Shown: positions 45,545-54,066 of the stretch, one piece after another
Layout of the letters: the number at the start of each line of letters is the position of its first letter
How positions within the stretch are numbered: position 1 is the first letter of the stretch
Source: an uncultured Peptoniphilus sp.
GTDB taxonomy: Bacteria; Bacillota; Clostridia; Tissierellales; Peptoniphilaceae
Direction of reading: 5' to 3'
DNA: 64,000 bases
NCBI RefSeq assembly: GCF_946998875.1
Contig: NZ_CAMQAY010000001.1
Coordinates: 186,001 to 250,000 of the forward strand
Translations under genes and position numbers: made by a program
The notes under the pieces: generated by a model
Databases searched by the model: none
What the model was told of the DNA's origin: nothing
Seen by the model: the letters and a program-made list of their open reading frames with translations, nothing else

Positions 45545-45618
45545 TGGAGGCGACAACCGGATTTGAACCGGTGATAAGGGTGTTGCAGACCCGTGCCTTA
45601 CCACTTGGCTATGTCGCC
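45545..45618 (-). tRNA. tRNA-Cys(GCA)
   Basis: Minus strand, 74 nt including an encoded CCA. Acceptor GGCGACA pairs with TGTCGCC-type 3' arm (GGCGAC/GTCGCC), discriminator T73 as required for Cys. Anticodon loop CTGCAAC gives anticodon GCA, stem GGGT/ACCC. T-arm CCGGTTCAAATCCGG is canonical. Own promoter and terminator. Confidence 0.98.
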
Positions 45619-45629
45619 ATAACAACATT

Positions 45630-45658
45630 AGTATAGCAAAGATTAAAAAAAATTACAA
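45630..45658 (-). promoter_or_regulatory. Promoter of tRNA-Cys
   Basis: On the minus strand TTGTAA (45658-45653), 17-bp spacer ending in TGC, TATACT (45635-45630); an extended -10 located 12 bp before the mature 5' end. Confidence 0.9.
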
Positions 45659-45718
45659 GATAAAATTTACTTTATATATATTTATGTAAAATTTTTTTGA
45701 AATAAAATATAAAAGTCT

Positions 45719-45746
45719 TTGAATATTTTTTCCTCTAGGCTATGAT
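45719..45746 (+). promoter_or_regulatory. Promoter of the folA-two-component operon
   Basis: TTGAAT (45719-45724), 16-bp spacer, TATGAT (45741-45746). Confidence 0.65.
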
Positions 45747-45776
45747 TAAGTTAAGAATTTTTTTAAAGGTGATTAG

Positions 45777-46253
45777 ATGAAATTATTAATATTAGTTGAC
45801 AATAATAATGCCATTGCCAAGAAGGGCGAGCAAATTTTATTTGTAGATGATGACCTAGAAATGTTTAAAAACTACACCACAAATAATATTATTATCATGG
45901 GTAGACGCACACTAGACGCCATTGGAAGACAGCTTCCAAATAGAATTTCTATTGTCTTTACTAGAGCTAATAGAGAGGATAAAAAAGATTTATACTATGT
46001 GGACTCAATAGAAAAACTTGATGACATATTGAATAAGTATAAGGACAAGGAAGTTTTTGTAATTGGCGGCGCAGAAATTGTAAAGCTCTTGTGGGAGAGA
46101 CTTGACGAGTTAATCGTTACAAGAGTTGACACAGTAGTGGAAGATGCAGATACTTTTATTCCTGCCTTTGATGATTTTGAATTAATTGATAAAAGCGAAA
46201 TAAAAGATCCAACTTATAAAGTTTACCATGAAAGATGGAAGAGGATAAAATGA
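45777..46253 (+). CDS. folA: Dihydrofolate reductase
   Basis: Reduces dihydrofolate to tetrahydrofolate with NADPH. It is 158 aa. Recognisable blocks are NIIIMGRRTLDAIGRQLPNR (nucleotide loop) and EVFVIGGAEIVKLLWERLDEL. The N-terminal strand carries NNAIAKKGEQ, a divergent version of the usual substrate loop (GxIG), so it is an atypical DHFR. ATG with AAGGTGATT upstream. The stop overlaps the response regulator start (ATGA). Its presence next to a genome using ThyX is noted in findings. Confidence 0.88.
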   Translation: MKLLILVDNNNAIAKKGEQILFVDDDLEMFKNYTTNNIIIMGRRTLDAIGRQLPNRISIVFTRANREDKKDLYYVDSIEKLDDILNKYKDKEVFVIGGAEIVKLLWERLDELIVTRVDTVVEDADTFIPAFDDFELIDKSEIKDPTYKVYHERWKRIK

Positions 46254-46924
46254 AAATTTTACTTGTTGAAGATGAAGAAAAACTTTTAGAGTCTATAAGA
46301 GAGGGCTTGGTCCACTCTGGCTATGTTGTTGACACTGCCCTTGACGGAGAAGAAGGGTCCTTTATGGCCTTTACCAATGATTACGACCTCATTATCTTAG
46401 ACATCAATCTCCCTAAAAAGGACGGCTTTGAAATTTTAAGGGAAATTAGAGAGAGGGACAGGGAAGTCAATATTATTATGCTCACTGCCCTTTCAGATGT
46501 TGACGATAGGGTGCGTGGTTTCGATTTGGGTGCCAATGACTATGTCCTAAAGCCTTTCCACTTTGAGGAGTTAAAGGCGAGGATTAGGTCACTTCTTAGG
46601 AGACAAACTACAATAAAAAATGCAGTAATAGAGACAAGTGGCATAAGTTTTGACACAAGGAAGAGGATTTTTACCATTGAGGGCGAAAATTTAAGGCTCA
46701 CAGCCAAGGAAGCAGGCATCTTGGAATATTTATTTTTCAATTTGGGAAGATATGTCACTACAGAAGAACTCATGGAGCATGTATGGAATGACGAGGTAGA
46801 CTTATTTTCCAACGTTGTGAGGGTTCACATGTCAGCCCTTAGAAAAAAACTAAAGGCAAGGCTTGGCAAAAATATTATAAGAAATGAAATTGGAAAGGGC
46901 TACATTATTGATGAAGAAAATTAA
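46250..46924 (+). CDS. OmpR/PhoB-type response regulator
   Basis: DNA-binding response regulator, 224 aa. The receiver domain has acidic pocket E7-D8 (here EDEE), phospho-acceptor Asp51 in LIILDINLPKKDGF, Thr in MLTALSD and Lys in VLKPF. The C-terminal winged helix spans about residues 128-224 (LRLTAKEAGILEYLF; VWNDEVDLFSNVVRVHMSALRKKL). Start ATG at 46250 overlaps the folA stop; the longer ORF lies inside folA. It is coupled to its kinase with a 14-nt overlap. Target genes unknown. Confidence 0.95.
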   Translation: MKILLVEDEEKLLESIREGLVHSGYVVDTALDGEEGSFMAFTNDYDLIILDINLPKKDGFEILREIRERDREVNIIMLTALSDVDDRVRGFDLGANDYVLKPFHFEELKARIRSLLRRQTTIKNAVIETSGISFDTRKRIFTIEGENLRLTAKEAGILEYLFFNLGRYVTTEELMEHVWNDEVDLFSNVVRVHMSALRKKLKARLGKNIIRNEIGKGYIIDEEN

Positions 46925-48062
46925 AGATATTAAGAATACTATAGTTTTCAAGCTGATTTTTTCCATAATTTTAATTTTTATAATTATGACTACAACATCT
47001 AATTACATTATTGGCAAGTATCAAGAAAAGAGAATTTTAGATATTGGCGAGAAAATTGTCCAGGAAGAAAAAAACAAGGGCGACAATTATTTTATTGTCC
47101 TTGAAGATTCAAAATTAAAATCAACGAAAGAGATAAAAAATTTTTCTCTCATGGTTATGACAGGGACCATTGCCCTTGGGTCTCTCGTTTATTATGTCTT
47201 GGTTTCAAGACTTTTAAAGCCATTAAAGTTGTTAAAAGATAAAGTCCAAGAAATCGATGTGGACAAGATAAAAAGTGAAGAAAACATTTATATGCCGGGA
47301 GAGTCCCAAGAGATTGAGGAACTTTCCCTTGCCTTTGAAAGGTCTCTGGATAAAATTTATTCAAGTTATGCCAGGGAAAAGGCCCTTTCATCTGCCATTG
47401 CTCACGAGCTAAACACCCCAATTTCCATAATGAAGTCTTCACTTGAAATTTATCTAATGAAAAATAAAGTTTCTGATGGGGACTTAAAAGACCTACTAGA
47501 TAATTTTGACGAAAACATAGACAGAATTTCAAAAATCATTGAGTCTCTTTTATTTTTAAATCGCAGGGAAAATGCAGTTTTAAGAAATTTTAACCTAAGA
47601 GACTTAGTGGAAGAAGTTGCCTTTGACTTGGAGGACTTGGCAGAAGAAAAAAATGTGAAGATTCTTTCCAAGCTGGAAGATAAAATAATTTATTCCAATG
47701 ACATTTTGCTAGAGAGAGTCCTCTTTAACCTTGGCAAAAATGGAATACTTTATAACATTAATGGGGGCAGCCTTTTTTTTGACTTTAGAGAAGATGAAGA
47801 AAATTATTTTATAGATGTGAGAGATACTGGCGTGGGCATCACAGGCGAAGACAAGGATAAAGTTTTTGATTTATTTTATAGGGTCGATGAGTCCAGAAAC
47901 CGAAAGAGTGGCGGCCACGGCATTGGCTTAAACCTTGTGAAAAATATAATGGAAAAATTAAGGGGCGACATAAAAATTTTAGATAATATAAATGAAAAGG
48001 GTGAAATTATTGGAACAGTTTTTGAAATAATTTTGCCAAAAATAAAAGAAGAGACTAAGTGA
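46911..48062 (+). CDS. Sensor histidine kinase
   Basis: Membrane-bound partner of the response regulator; 383 aa. Two membrane helices (IVFKLIFSIILIFIIMTTTS and MTGTIALGSLVYYVLV) flank an unusually short extracytoplasmic loop of about 45 residues. A HAMP-like segment and HisKA domain follow, with the phospho-acceptor His in AIAHELNTPISI, then HATPase boxes N (LFNLGKNGILYN), G1 (DVRDTGVGI), F (FDLFYRVDES) and G2 (GGHGIGLNLVK). The short sensor loop suggests membrane or cell-wall stress sensing. The stop codon lies in the loop of the terminator. Confidence 0.95.
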   Translation: MKKIKDIKNTIVFKLIFSIILIFIIMTTTSNYIIGKYQEKRILDIGEKIVQEEKNKGDNYFIVLEDSKLKSTKEIKNFSLMVMTGTIALGSLVYYVLVSRLLKPLKLLKDKVQEIDVDKIKSEENIYMPGESQEIEELSLAFERSLDKIYSSYAREKALSSAIAHELNTPISIMKSSLEIYLMKNKVSDGDLKDLLDNFDENIDRISKIIESLLFLNRRENAVLRNFNLRDLVEEVAFDLEDLAEEKNVKILSKLEDKIIYSNDILLERVLFNLGKNGILYNINGGSLFFDFREDEENYFIDVRDTGVGITGEDKDKVFDLFYRVDESRNRKSGGHGIGLNLVKNIMEKLRGDIKILDNINEKGEIIGTVFEIILPKIKEETK

Positions 48063-48075
48063 AGTCTCTTTTTTT
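48050..48075 (+). terminator. Terminator of the folA-two-component operon, containing the kinase stop codon in its loop
   Basis: AGAGACT-AAGTGA-AGTCTCT with T7; the TGA stop of the kinase (48060-48062) is in the hairpin loop. Confidence 0.88.
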
Positions 48076-48124
48076 GTTTTCACTTGCGACATTCATCACA
48101 TTTTTATTTACTAGAAAGATTTCG

Positions 48125-48133
48125 TGTTATAAT
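48125..48133 (+). promoter_or_regulatory. Extended -10 promoter of the FAD dehydrogenase gene
   Basis: TGTTATAAT; the -35 region is poor. It lies 16 bp before the chosen ATG, so the leader would be short. Confidence 0.65.
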
Positions 48134-48148
48134 GTTTTTGGTGAAAAT

Positions 48149-49705
48149 ATGATTATTTTAAGAAATATTAAAGTTCCCTATGACAAGGACGAAAAATTTT
48201 TGCGAGGGAAAATTGAAAAGGAATTAAATAAAAAGGACTTTGACTACAAAATTTACAAAAAATCCCTAGATGCTAGGCGTGAAATAAATTACGTCTACCA
48301 AGTTTTAGTGGATTTAGAATTAAAGGACATAGATAAAAAAATTCTAAAGAGACTTAAAAATAATATCGACGACTTTCAGGAAGAAAAGCTTGAAGTTAAT
48401 AATCTTAACAATATAAAAACTGCAGTGGTAGTTGGTACTGGACCTGCAGGACTTTTTGCTGCCTACTTGCTTTCAAAGAAGGGCGTTAAGGCAACTCTAA
48501 TTGAAAGGGGCAAGCCAGTTGATGAAAGAGTAAAGGACATTGACATACTTCACGAGACGGGAAAGCTTGACGAAAATTCCAATGTGCAATTTGGAGAAGG
48601 CGGCGCAGGAACTTTTTCTGATGGAAAGCTTACATCTCGCTCAAAGGACAAGAGGGTCTGTCATGTATTTGACATCTTCGTGGAAAATGGAGCGCCAGAA
48701 GATATTCTCTACGAGCAAAAGCCCCACATTGGCACAGATATTTTGCGTGACGTCATAAAAAATATGAGGCGTGAAATTGAAAGCCAAGGTGCAATTTATA
48801 AATTTAGTGAAAAGCTTATTGATTTTGACATAGAAGATGGGAAAATAAATAAAATAATAACAGACAAGGGAGATTATTCTGCCGATGCCTACATCTTGGC
48901 CCTTGGAAATTCTGCAAGAGATACTTTTTCTATGCTTGATAAATATAATTTACTTGAGCAAAAGCCCTTTGCTGTAGGCTTTAGAATTGAACATTTAAGG
49001 AAAAATATTGAGATGGCACAGTACGGCATGGTCTCCGACAAACTTCCTGCGGCAACTTATCAGCTAAATGTCACAGACAAAGACCAGGCGCATTCTGTTT
49101 ACACCTTCTGCATGTGCCCAGGTGGCTATGTGGTAAACTCATCTTCAATAGAAGGTGAGCTTGTTGTAAATGGCATGTCCTATCACGATAGGTCTGGCGA
49201 CAATTCAAATTCAGCAGTAGTGGCAAGTATTGATGAGAAAATTTTTGGCGAGGGAAACCTAGCTGGCATGGATTTTCAAAATGAAATTGAAAAAAAAGCC
49301 TATGACATGGGTCAGGGCAAGGCACCTGTCCAAAGAGTGAAGGACTTTATGGAAAATAGGGTGACGGAAAAACTTGGTCAGGTGAAGCCAACCTTTAAGC
49401 CAGGCTATGTCTTTTCCAACTTAAATGAAATTTATCCAGAATCCATTAATCGTGCCATAAAAAACGCTCTAAGGGTAATGGATAAAAGAGTCCATGGATT
49501 TTCTAGTGACGACGCAATCCTAACTGGAGTGGAGACAAGGACATCTTCGCCAGTTAGAATTGTGAGAGATAATTATAGAAGCATAAAAGTTGAAAATTTA
49601 TTTCCAATTGGAGAAGGCGCAGGTTATTCTGGAGGAATAATTTCTTCTGCCCTTGACGGACTTAAATGTGCCATAGAAATTTTAGAAGGAGACAAAAAAT
49701 GTTAA
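48149..49705 (+). CDS. FAD-dependent dehydrogenase (COG2509 type)
   Basis: Flavoprotein of unknown substrate, 518 aa. An N-terminal small alpha/beta domain (IILRNIKVPYDKDEKFLRGK, residues 1-85) precedes the FAD-binding Rossmann motif VVVGTGPAGLFAAYLLSKKG. Other family motifs are NVQFGEGGAGTFSDGKLTSR and a C-terminal PIGEGAGYSGGIISSALDG. ATG at 48149 is used; the frame extends upstream to 48059, but that would begin inside a terminator and upstream of the promoter. The end overlaps trmL by 7 nt. Confidence 0.88.
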   Translation: MIILRNIKVPYDKDEKFLRGKIEKELNKKDFDYKIYKKSLDARREINYVYQVLVDLELKDIDKKILKRLKNNIDDFQEEKLEVNNLNNIKTAVVVGTGPAGLFAAYLLSKKGVKATLIERGKPVDERVKDIDILHETGKLDENSNVQFGEGGAGTFSDGKLTSRSKDKRVCHVFDIFVENGAPEDILYEQKPHIGTDILRDVIKNMRREIESQGAIYKFSEKLIDFDIEDGKINKIITDKGDYSADAYILALGNSARDTFSMLDKYNLLEQKPFAVGFRIEHLRKNIEMAQYGMVSDKLPAATYQLNVTDKDQAHSVYTFCMCPGGYVVNSSSIEGELVVNGMSYHDRSGDNSNSAVVASIDEKIFGEGNLAGMDFQNEIEKKAYDMGQGKAPVQRVKDFMENRVTEKLGQVKPTFKPGYVFSNLNEIYPESINRAIKNALRVMDKRVHGFSSDDAILTGVETRTSSPVRIVRDNYRSIKVENLFPIGEGAGYSGGIISSALDGLKCAIEILEGDKKC

Positions 49706-50163
49706 ATATAGTATTTTATGAGCCAGAAATTCCCTTTAACACTGGTGCAATTGCAAGGACTTGCGGTCTTACTCATACGAGACTTCATCTTATAAAGCCC
49801 CTTGGTTTTTCTGTTGACGATAAACACCTAAAAAGGGCAGGACTTGATTATTGGCACCTTGTAGATATAAATTATTACGATTCCTATGATGAACTTGTGG
49901 AAAAATATCCAGATAGCAATTTTTATCTTGCCTCTACTAAGGCAAAGAGAAAATATTCTGATGTAAAGTTTAAGGACGGCGACTTCATAGTCTTTGGACC
50001 AGAAACTCGAGGTCTTCCAGAAGATTTAATTTTTGGAAACTATGACATGGCTATAAGAATTCCCATGTTAAAGGATTATGGCAGGAGTTTAAATTTGTCA
50101 AATTCTGCAAATATTATTTTGTTTGAAGCTTTAAGACAACTTGATTTTTTAGATTTGGAATAA
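49699..50163 (+). CDS. trmL: tRNA (cytidine/uridine-34-2'-O)-methyltransferase TrmL
   Basis: SPOUT methyltransferase that modifies the wobble ribose of tRNA-Leu isoacceptors. It is 154 aa, the minimal catalytic domain typical of TrmL/YibK. Motifs: FYEPEIPFNTGAIARTCGLT, VFGPETRGLPEDL, and IPMLKDYGRSLNLSNSANI (knot and SAM site). ATG at 49699 follows GAAGGAGA, overlapping the preceding stop. Confidence 0.95.
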   Translation: MLNIVFYEPEIPFNTGAIARTCGLTHTRLHLIKPLGFSVDDKHLKRAGLDYWHLVDINYYDSYDELVEKYPDSNFYLASTKAKRKYSDVKFKDGDFIVFGPETRGLPEDLIFGNYDMAIRIPMLKDYGRSLNLSNSANIILFEALRQLDFLDLE

Positions 50164-50199
50164 TTTTTAAGAAATAATTTTAAATAAGGAAGGGTTAGC

Positions 50200-52497
50200 G
50201 TGAAGGAAGTAAAAATCTCCGTAAGAAATTTAATAGAATTCGTCAAAAGGTCTGGCGACATAGACAGGAGATTTTTTTCCAACAAAAGAGCTGTCCAGGG
50301 CATAAGAGCACATCAAAAGGTGCAAAGGGAATACTCCAAAGATTTTTTGACAGAAGTTTTTTTGAGGACCACTGAAGAAATTGAGGACATAAATTTCACT
50401 GTGGAAGGTCGCGCCGATGGCATTGAAGTTTCCGAGGAAGTCACAGTTGACGAAATAAAATCAACTACAAGGGACTTAGAAGAGCTTAAAAAGGAAGAAA
50501 ATATTATGCATTGGGCACAGGCTAAGTGCTACGCCTATATCTATGCCAAGGACTATGAACTTGACAAGGTAAATGTCATGCTAACCTACTTCCAACTGGA
50601 GACAGAAGAAACTTTAAACATAAAAAAGACTTTTTCCTTTGGAGAACTTCGCGACTTTTTCATGGGAACTTTAATGGAATATTTGGAGTTTTCCAAGAGA
50701 ATTGTCCACTGGAAGGACACGAGGGATGAGTCCATAAAAAAATTAAAATTTCCCTTTAAAAAATTCAGAAAGGGACAGAGAGAGCTTTCTGTTGCGGTTT
50801 ACAACACCGTTGATGAGGAAAATAAATTATTTGTAGAGGCACCAACGGGCATTGGCAAGTCCATTTCAACGATTTTCCCCACAATCAAAGCCATGGGAGA
50901 AGATAAAATTGACAAGGCCTTTTATCTTGTGGCAAGGTCTACGGGGAAAAATGCTGCTAAGGATGCCCTGGAAAGACTTTTAAATAAAAAATTAAAATTA
51001 AAGGTTGTAATTGTCACTGCCAAGGAAAAAATTTGCTTAAATGACAAAGTTTCTTGCAATCCCAAGGATTGTCCCTATGCCAAGGGACACTTTGACAGAG
51101 TCAATGATGCCATAATAGACATTTTTGACTCCTGCGACAATTTTTCTAGGGAAAATATTGAAAAATTTGCAAGGCTTCACATGGTCTGCCCCTTTGAATA
51201 TCAATTGGACTTATTGGACTTCTCTGACTTCATTGTCTGCGACTACAATTACATCTTTGACCCAACAGTTTACCTAAAAAGATTTTTTGAAAACTCCATG
51301 CTCAGGTTCGCCCTCCTCATTGATGAGAGCCACAACCTCTTGGAGAGGGGCAGGGAAATGTACTCGGCAGAAGTTTTTATCGGCGACTTGGAAAAACTTT
51401 TATACCTTCTTCCCAAGAAGAGGAAGGCTGTCAGAAAGCACCTCACAAATGCCCTTGAAGAGTTTAAAAAACTCGGCCAAAAAACTTTTTATTCCTATGA
51501 TGAATTTTTAGCCTTTAATGGAGAAGTGGAAAAGACAGTTTTTTCTATGAATGACTACTTGACCAAGGACAAGGAAGCCCGGGGCTATGAAGATGCTCTT
51601 GACATTTATTTTAAATTTTTTAAGTACATAAAAATTTTGGAATACTACAACAAAGATTTCGTCTCCATAAAAAGCCATGACTCTGTAAAAATAAAATCCT
51701 TAGATATTGCGCCAATTTTTGAAAATATTTTGAGGACTCCAAGGTCCTCTGTATTTTTCTCAGCAACCCTAAGTCCCATAAAATATTATGGAAAACTTTT
51801 AGGGGCAGGTGAAGGGACAAACTATTACAAGATAAAATCCCCCTTTAATCCAGAAAATTTACTTGTTCTTAGAAATAATAAAATCTCCACAGTTTATAGG
51901 GATAGAGAAGATTCAATTGATGAAATAATTGACAATCTGAAAAATTTTTCCAATGATGATGGAAACTATCTTTTCTTCTTTCCATCCTATTCCTTTATGG
52001 AAAGTGTCTACGAAAGATACCTTGATATAGACCAGGAGGCAGTTAAGCAAGATAGGGACATGACTGAAATTGAGCGTCAAGAATTTTTAAATAATTTTAC
52101 TTTTTCTTCTAGCACAAGGGCCTTTGCAGTTATGGGTGGAGTTTTTTCTGAAGGCATAGACTTAATTGGAGAAAGATTAAGAGGCGTCGCCATAATAACT
52201 GTGGGTCTACCTGGTCTATCCTATGAAAGAAATATTTTAAAGAGCCATTTCCAAAAAAAGTACAAGAGAGGTTACGAGTATGCCTATATTTATCCAGGCA
52301 TGATAAAGGTTGTGCAGTCGGCGGGACGCGTCATAAGAACTGAAGATGACAGAGGAAAAATTCTTTTAATGGATAAGAGATTTTCCCTTGGGCCCTACAA
52401 ATTTTTGCTGCCAAGTCACTGGAAAATTTATGATTTTATGGACTCAGCTGAAATAAGTGAAATCTTAAAAAACTTTGATGGAGAAAAAAATAATTAA
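50200..52497 (+). CDS. XPD/DinG-type helicase with N-terminal PD-(D/E)XK nuclease-like domain
   Basis: Superfamily 2 DNA helicase, 765 aa. The N-terminal 190 residues have a RecB/Cas4-like pattern (GRADGIEV, VDEIKSTTRD, WAQAKCYAYIYA). Walker A is EAPTGIGKSIST (near residue 217), DEAH box LLIDESHN. The four Cys of an XPD-type 4Fe-4S domain lie between motifs I and II (CLNDKVSC, DCPY, MVCPFE). Late motifs: GVFSEGIDL and QSAGRVIRTEDD. GTG start with AAGGAAGG upstream. Likely a DNA repair or structure-processing enzyme. Terminator at 52578. Confidence 0.9.
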   Translation: MKEVKISVRNLIEFVKRSGDIDRRFFSNKRAVQGIRAHQKVQREYSKDFLTEVFLRTTEEIEDINFTVEGRADGIEVSEEVTVDEIKSTTRDLEELKKEENIMHWAQAKCYAYIYAKDYELDKVNVMLTYFQLETEETLNIKKTFSFGELRDFFMGTLMEYLEFSKRIVHWKDTRDESIKKLKFPFKKFRKGQRELSVAVYNTVDEENKLFVEAPTGIGKSISTIFPTIKAMGEDKIDKAFYLVARSTGKNAAKDALERLLNKKLKLKVVIVTAKEKICLNDKVSCNPKDCPYAKGHFDRVNDAIIDIFDSCDNFSRENIEKFARLHMVCPFEYQLDLLDFSDFIVCDYNYIFDPTVYLKRFFENSMLRFALLIDESHNLLERGREMYSAEVFIGDLEKLLYLLPKKRKAVRKHLTNALEEFKKLGQKTFYSYDEFLAFNGEVEKTVFSMNDYLTKDKEARGYEDALDIYFKFFKYIKILEYYNKDFVSIKSHDSVKIKSLDIAPIFENILRTPRSSVFFSATLSPIKYYGKLLGAGEGTNYYKIKSPFNPENLLVLRNNKISTVYRDREDSIDEIIDNLKNFSNDDGNYLFFFPSYSFMESVYERYLDIDQEAVKQDRDMTEIERQEFLNNFTFSSSTRAFAVMGGVFSEGIDLIGERLRGVAIITVGLPGLSYERNILKSHFQKKYKRGYEYAYIYPGMIKVVQSAGRVIRTEDDRGKILLMDKRFSLGPYKFLLPSHWKIYDFMDSAEISEILKNFDGEKNN

Positions 52498-52533
52498 AAG
52501 CACAAAAAATAGAGAAAATTTATCACAAATAGC

Positions 52534-52562
52534 TTTACAAAGAGGGACTTATGTGGTAGTAT
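52534..52562 (+). promoter_or_regulatory. Promoter of the rpmG-secE-nusG-rplKA operon
   Basis: TTTACA (52534-52539), 17-bp spacer, TGGTAGTAT (52554-52562), i.e. extended -10. Predicted start is near 52569. Confidence 0.8.
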
Positions 52563-52577
52563 TACTTAGTAAATTAG

Positions 52578-52604
52578 AAGGAGCCAAAGGCGGCTCTTTT
52601 TTTT
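52578..52604 (+). terminator. Terminator hairpin inside the rpmG leader
   Basis: AAGGAGCC-AAAGGC-GGCTCTTT (one wobble) followed by T8. It lies downstream of the rpmG promoter, so besides ending the helicase transcript it must be read through by the ribosomal operon. Confidence 0.85.
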
Positions 52605-52622
52605 AGCACTGGAGGTGTTTTT

Positions 52623-52772
52623 ATGGCAGATAGAGTAGTACTTGAATGCACACAATGTAAAAACAGAAATTATGTGACATATAAAAACAAGAAAAATACT
52701 ACTGAAAGATTGGAACTAAAGAAGTATTGTAAATTCTGTAAAGAACATACAACTCACAAAGAAACTAAGTAA
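52623..52772 (+). CDS. rpmG: Ribosomal protein L33
   Basis: Large-subunit protein, 49 aa. It begins [19 protein letters not shown] and ends [14 protein letters not shown]; both CxxC pairs (CTQC, CKFC) are kept, so this is the zinc-binding form. ATG with TGGAGGTG upstream. The order rpmG-secE-nusG-rplK-rplA is the standard bacterial one. Confidence 0.97.
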   Translation: MADRVVLECTQCKNRNYVTYKNKKNTTERLELKKYCKFCKEHTTHKETK

Positions 52773-52781
52773 GGAGGATTT

Positions 52782-52997
52782 ATGGCTACTAAAACAGCAC
52801 CTAAGACTGAAGAAAAAAAAGGCGGTCTAGGTAGATACTTTAGAGGTGTGAAATCTGAATTCAAAAAAGTTGTATGGCCAACTAAGGATACTATAATCAA
52901 GTATTCTATAATAGTAATTGTTGCAGTTATTTTGTCATCATTACTACTATTAGCATATGATAAAATCATAATGTTTTTATTTGGTTTTATTTATTGA
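52782..52997 (+). CDS. secE: Preprotein translocase subunit SecE
   Basis: Essential clamp subunit of the SecYEG channel; 71 aa. An amphipathic segment (YFRGVKSEFKKVVWPTKDT, with the conserved WP) is followed by one membrane helix (IIVIVAVILSSLLLLAYDKI). ATG with AAGGAGG at 52772-52778, overlapping the rpmG stop. Confidence 0.96.
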   Translation: MATKTAPKTEEKKGGLGRYFRGVKSEFKKVVWPTKDTIIKYSIIVIVAVILSSLLLLAYDKIIMFLFGFIY

Positions 52998-53011
52998 TTG
53001 GAGTGTTTTAG

Positions 53012-53554
53012 TTGGATACACAAGAACTTAATAGCAATGAAGCTTCAAAATGGTATGTAATTCACACTTATTCAGGTTATGAAAAAAAGGTAAAGGCAAA
53101 CATGGAAGCTATGGTTCACAATCGCAATATGGAAGATGTCATCTTCGACATTAGAATTCCTATGGAAGACTATGTTGAAACTAAGGATGGAGTTTCCAAG
53201 GCAAAAGAAAGAAAGATGTTCCCATCTTATGTTCTTGTCAACATGATTATGAACGACGAAACTTGGTATCTTGTGAGAAACACAAGAGGAGTAACTGGTT
53301 TCGTTGGACCAGCTTCAAAGCCTGTGCCACTAACAGATGAAGAAGTGTTGCTACTAGGAGTTACCGATAGCAAAGAGTTATTCGATAACTTCGATGTAGG
53401 AGAAGTTGTCAAAGTTATTAATGGACCATTTAAAGATTTGGTAGGTAAAATCGACAGCTTCAATTACGACAAAGCTAAGGTTAAGGTATGTATCTCAATG
53501 TTTGGAAGAGATACAATTGTTGAATTGGATTTCAATCAGATTATTAAAGAGTAA
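53012..53554 (+). CDS. nusG: Transcription antitermination protein NusG
   Basis: RNA polymerase elongation factor, 180 aa. N-terminal NGN domain ([41 protein letters not shown]) and C-terminal KOW domain ([19 protein letters not shown]). Start is TTG at 53012 with TTGGAGTG upstream, 14 nt after secE. Confidence 0.97.
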   Translation: MDTQELNSNEASKWYVIHTYSGYEKKVKANMEAMVHNRNMEDVIFDIRIPMEDYVETKDGVSKAKERKMFPSYVLVNMIMNDETWYLVRNTRGVTGFVGPASKPVPLTDEEVLLLGVTDSKELFDNFDVGEVVKVINGPFKDLVGKIDSFNYDKAKVKVCISMFGRDTIVELDFNQIIKE

Positions 53555-53561
53555 GAAATGT

Positions 53562-53587
53562 GTGGGAGGGTAAACCCGCATTACCAC
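53562..53587 (+). promoter_or_regulatory. Leader motif before rplK, candidate L1-binding site
   Basis: GTGGGA, small hairpin GGG-TAAA-CCC, GCATTA, CCAC: the outer GTGG/CCAC pair encloses an asymmetric internal loop. The same architecture recurs before rplA at 54028. L1 autoregulates this operon in other bacteria by binding a mimic of its rRNA site. Confidence 0.6.
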
Positions 53588-53601
53588 AAGGAGGAAATAA
53601 A

Positions 53602-54027
53602 ATGGCAAAAAAAGTCATAGCATTAGTAAAATTACAAATTCCTGCAGGAAAAGCTACACCAGCTCCACCAGTTGGTACTGCACTAGGACCACATGGTGTA
53701 AACATCATGCAGTTCACAAAGGAATTTAACGCAAAGACTCAAGATCAAGCAGGTATGATTATCCCTGTTGTTCTAACAGTTTATCAAGATCGTTCTTTCA
53801 CTTTTATCACAAAGACTCCACCAGCTGCAGTTCTTATTAAGAAAGCTCTTAATATGGCTAAGGCAAGTGGTGAACCTAACAAGAAAAAAGTTGGAAAATT
53901 GACAAAGGCTCAAGTAGAAGAAATAGCTAAAACAAAGATGCCTGATCTTAACGCAGCAAGCTTAGAAGCTGCTATGGAAATGATCGCAGGTACAGCTAGA
54001 AGTATGGGTATAGAAGTAGAAAGATAA
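53602..54027 (+). CDS. rplK: Ribosomal protein L11
   Basis: Large-subunit stalk-base protein, 141 aa. Begins [37 protein letters not shown] is the family signature. ATG at 53602 follows AAGGAGG; the longer ORF from 53560 would translate through the structured leader. 5' leader contains the motif noted at 53562. Confidence 0.98.
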   Translation: MAKKVIALVKLQIPAGKATPAPPVGTALGPHGVNIMQFTKEFNAKTQDQAGMIIPVVLTVYQDRSFTFITKTPPAAVLIKKALNMAKASGEPNKKKVGKLTKAQVEEIAKTKMPDLNAASLEAAMEMIAGTARSMGIEVER

Positions 54028-54053
54028 GTGGGAGGCTAGGCCGCAAGTACCAC
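54028..54053 (+). promoter_or_regulatory. Leader motif before rplA, candidate L1-binding site
   Basis: GTGGGA, hairpin GGC-TAG-GCC, GCAAGTA, CCAC. It starts immediately after the rplK stop codon and matches the motif before rplK in layout, with compensating changes in the inner stem (GGG/CCC to GGC/GCC). Confidence 0.6.
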
Positions 54054-54066
54054 GAAGGAGGTAAAT

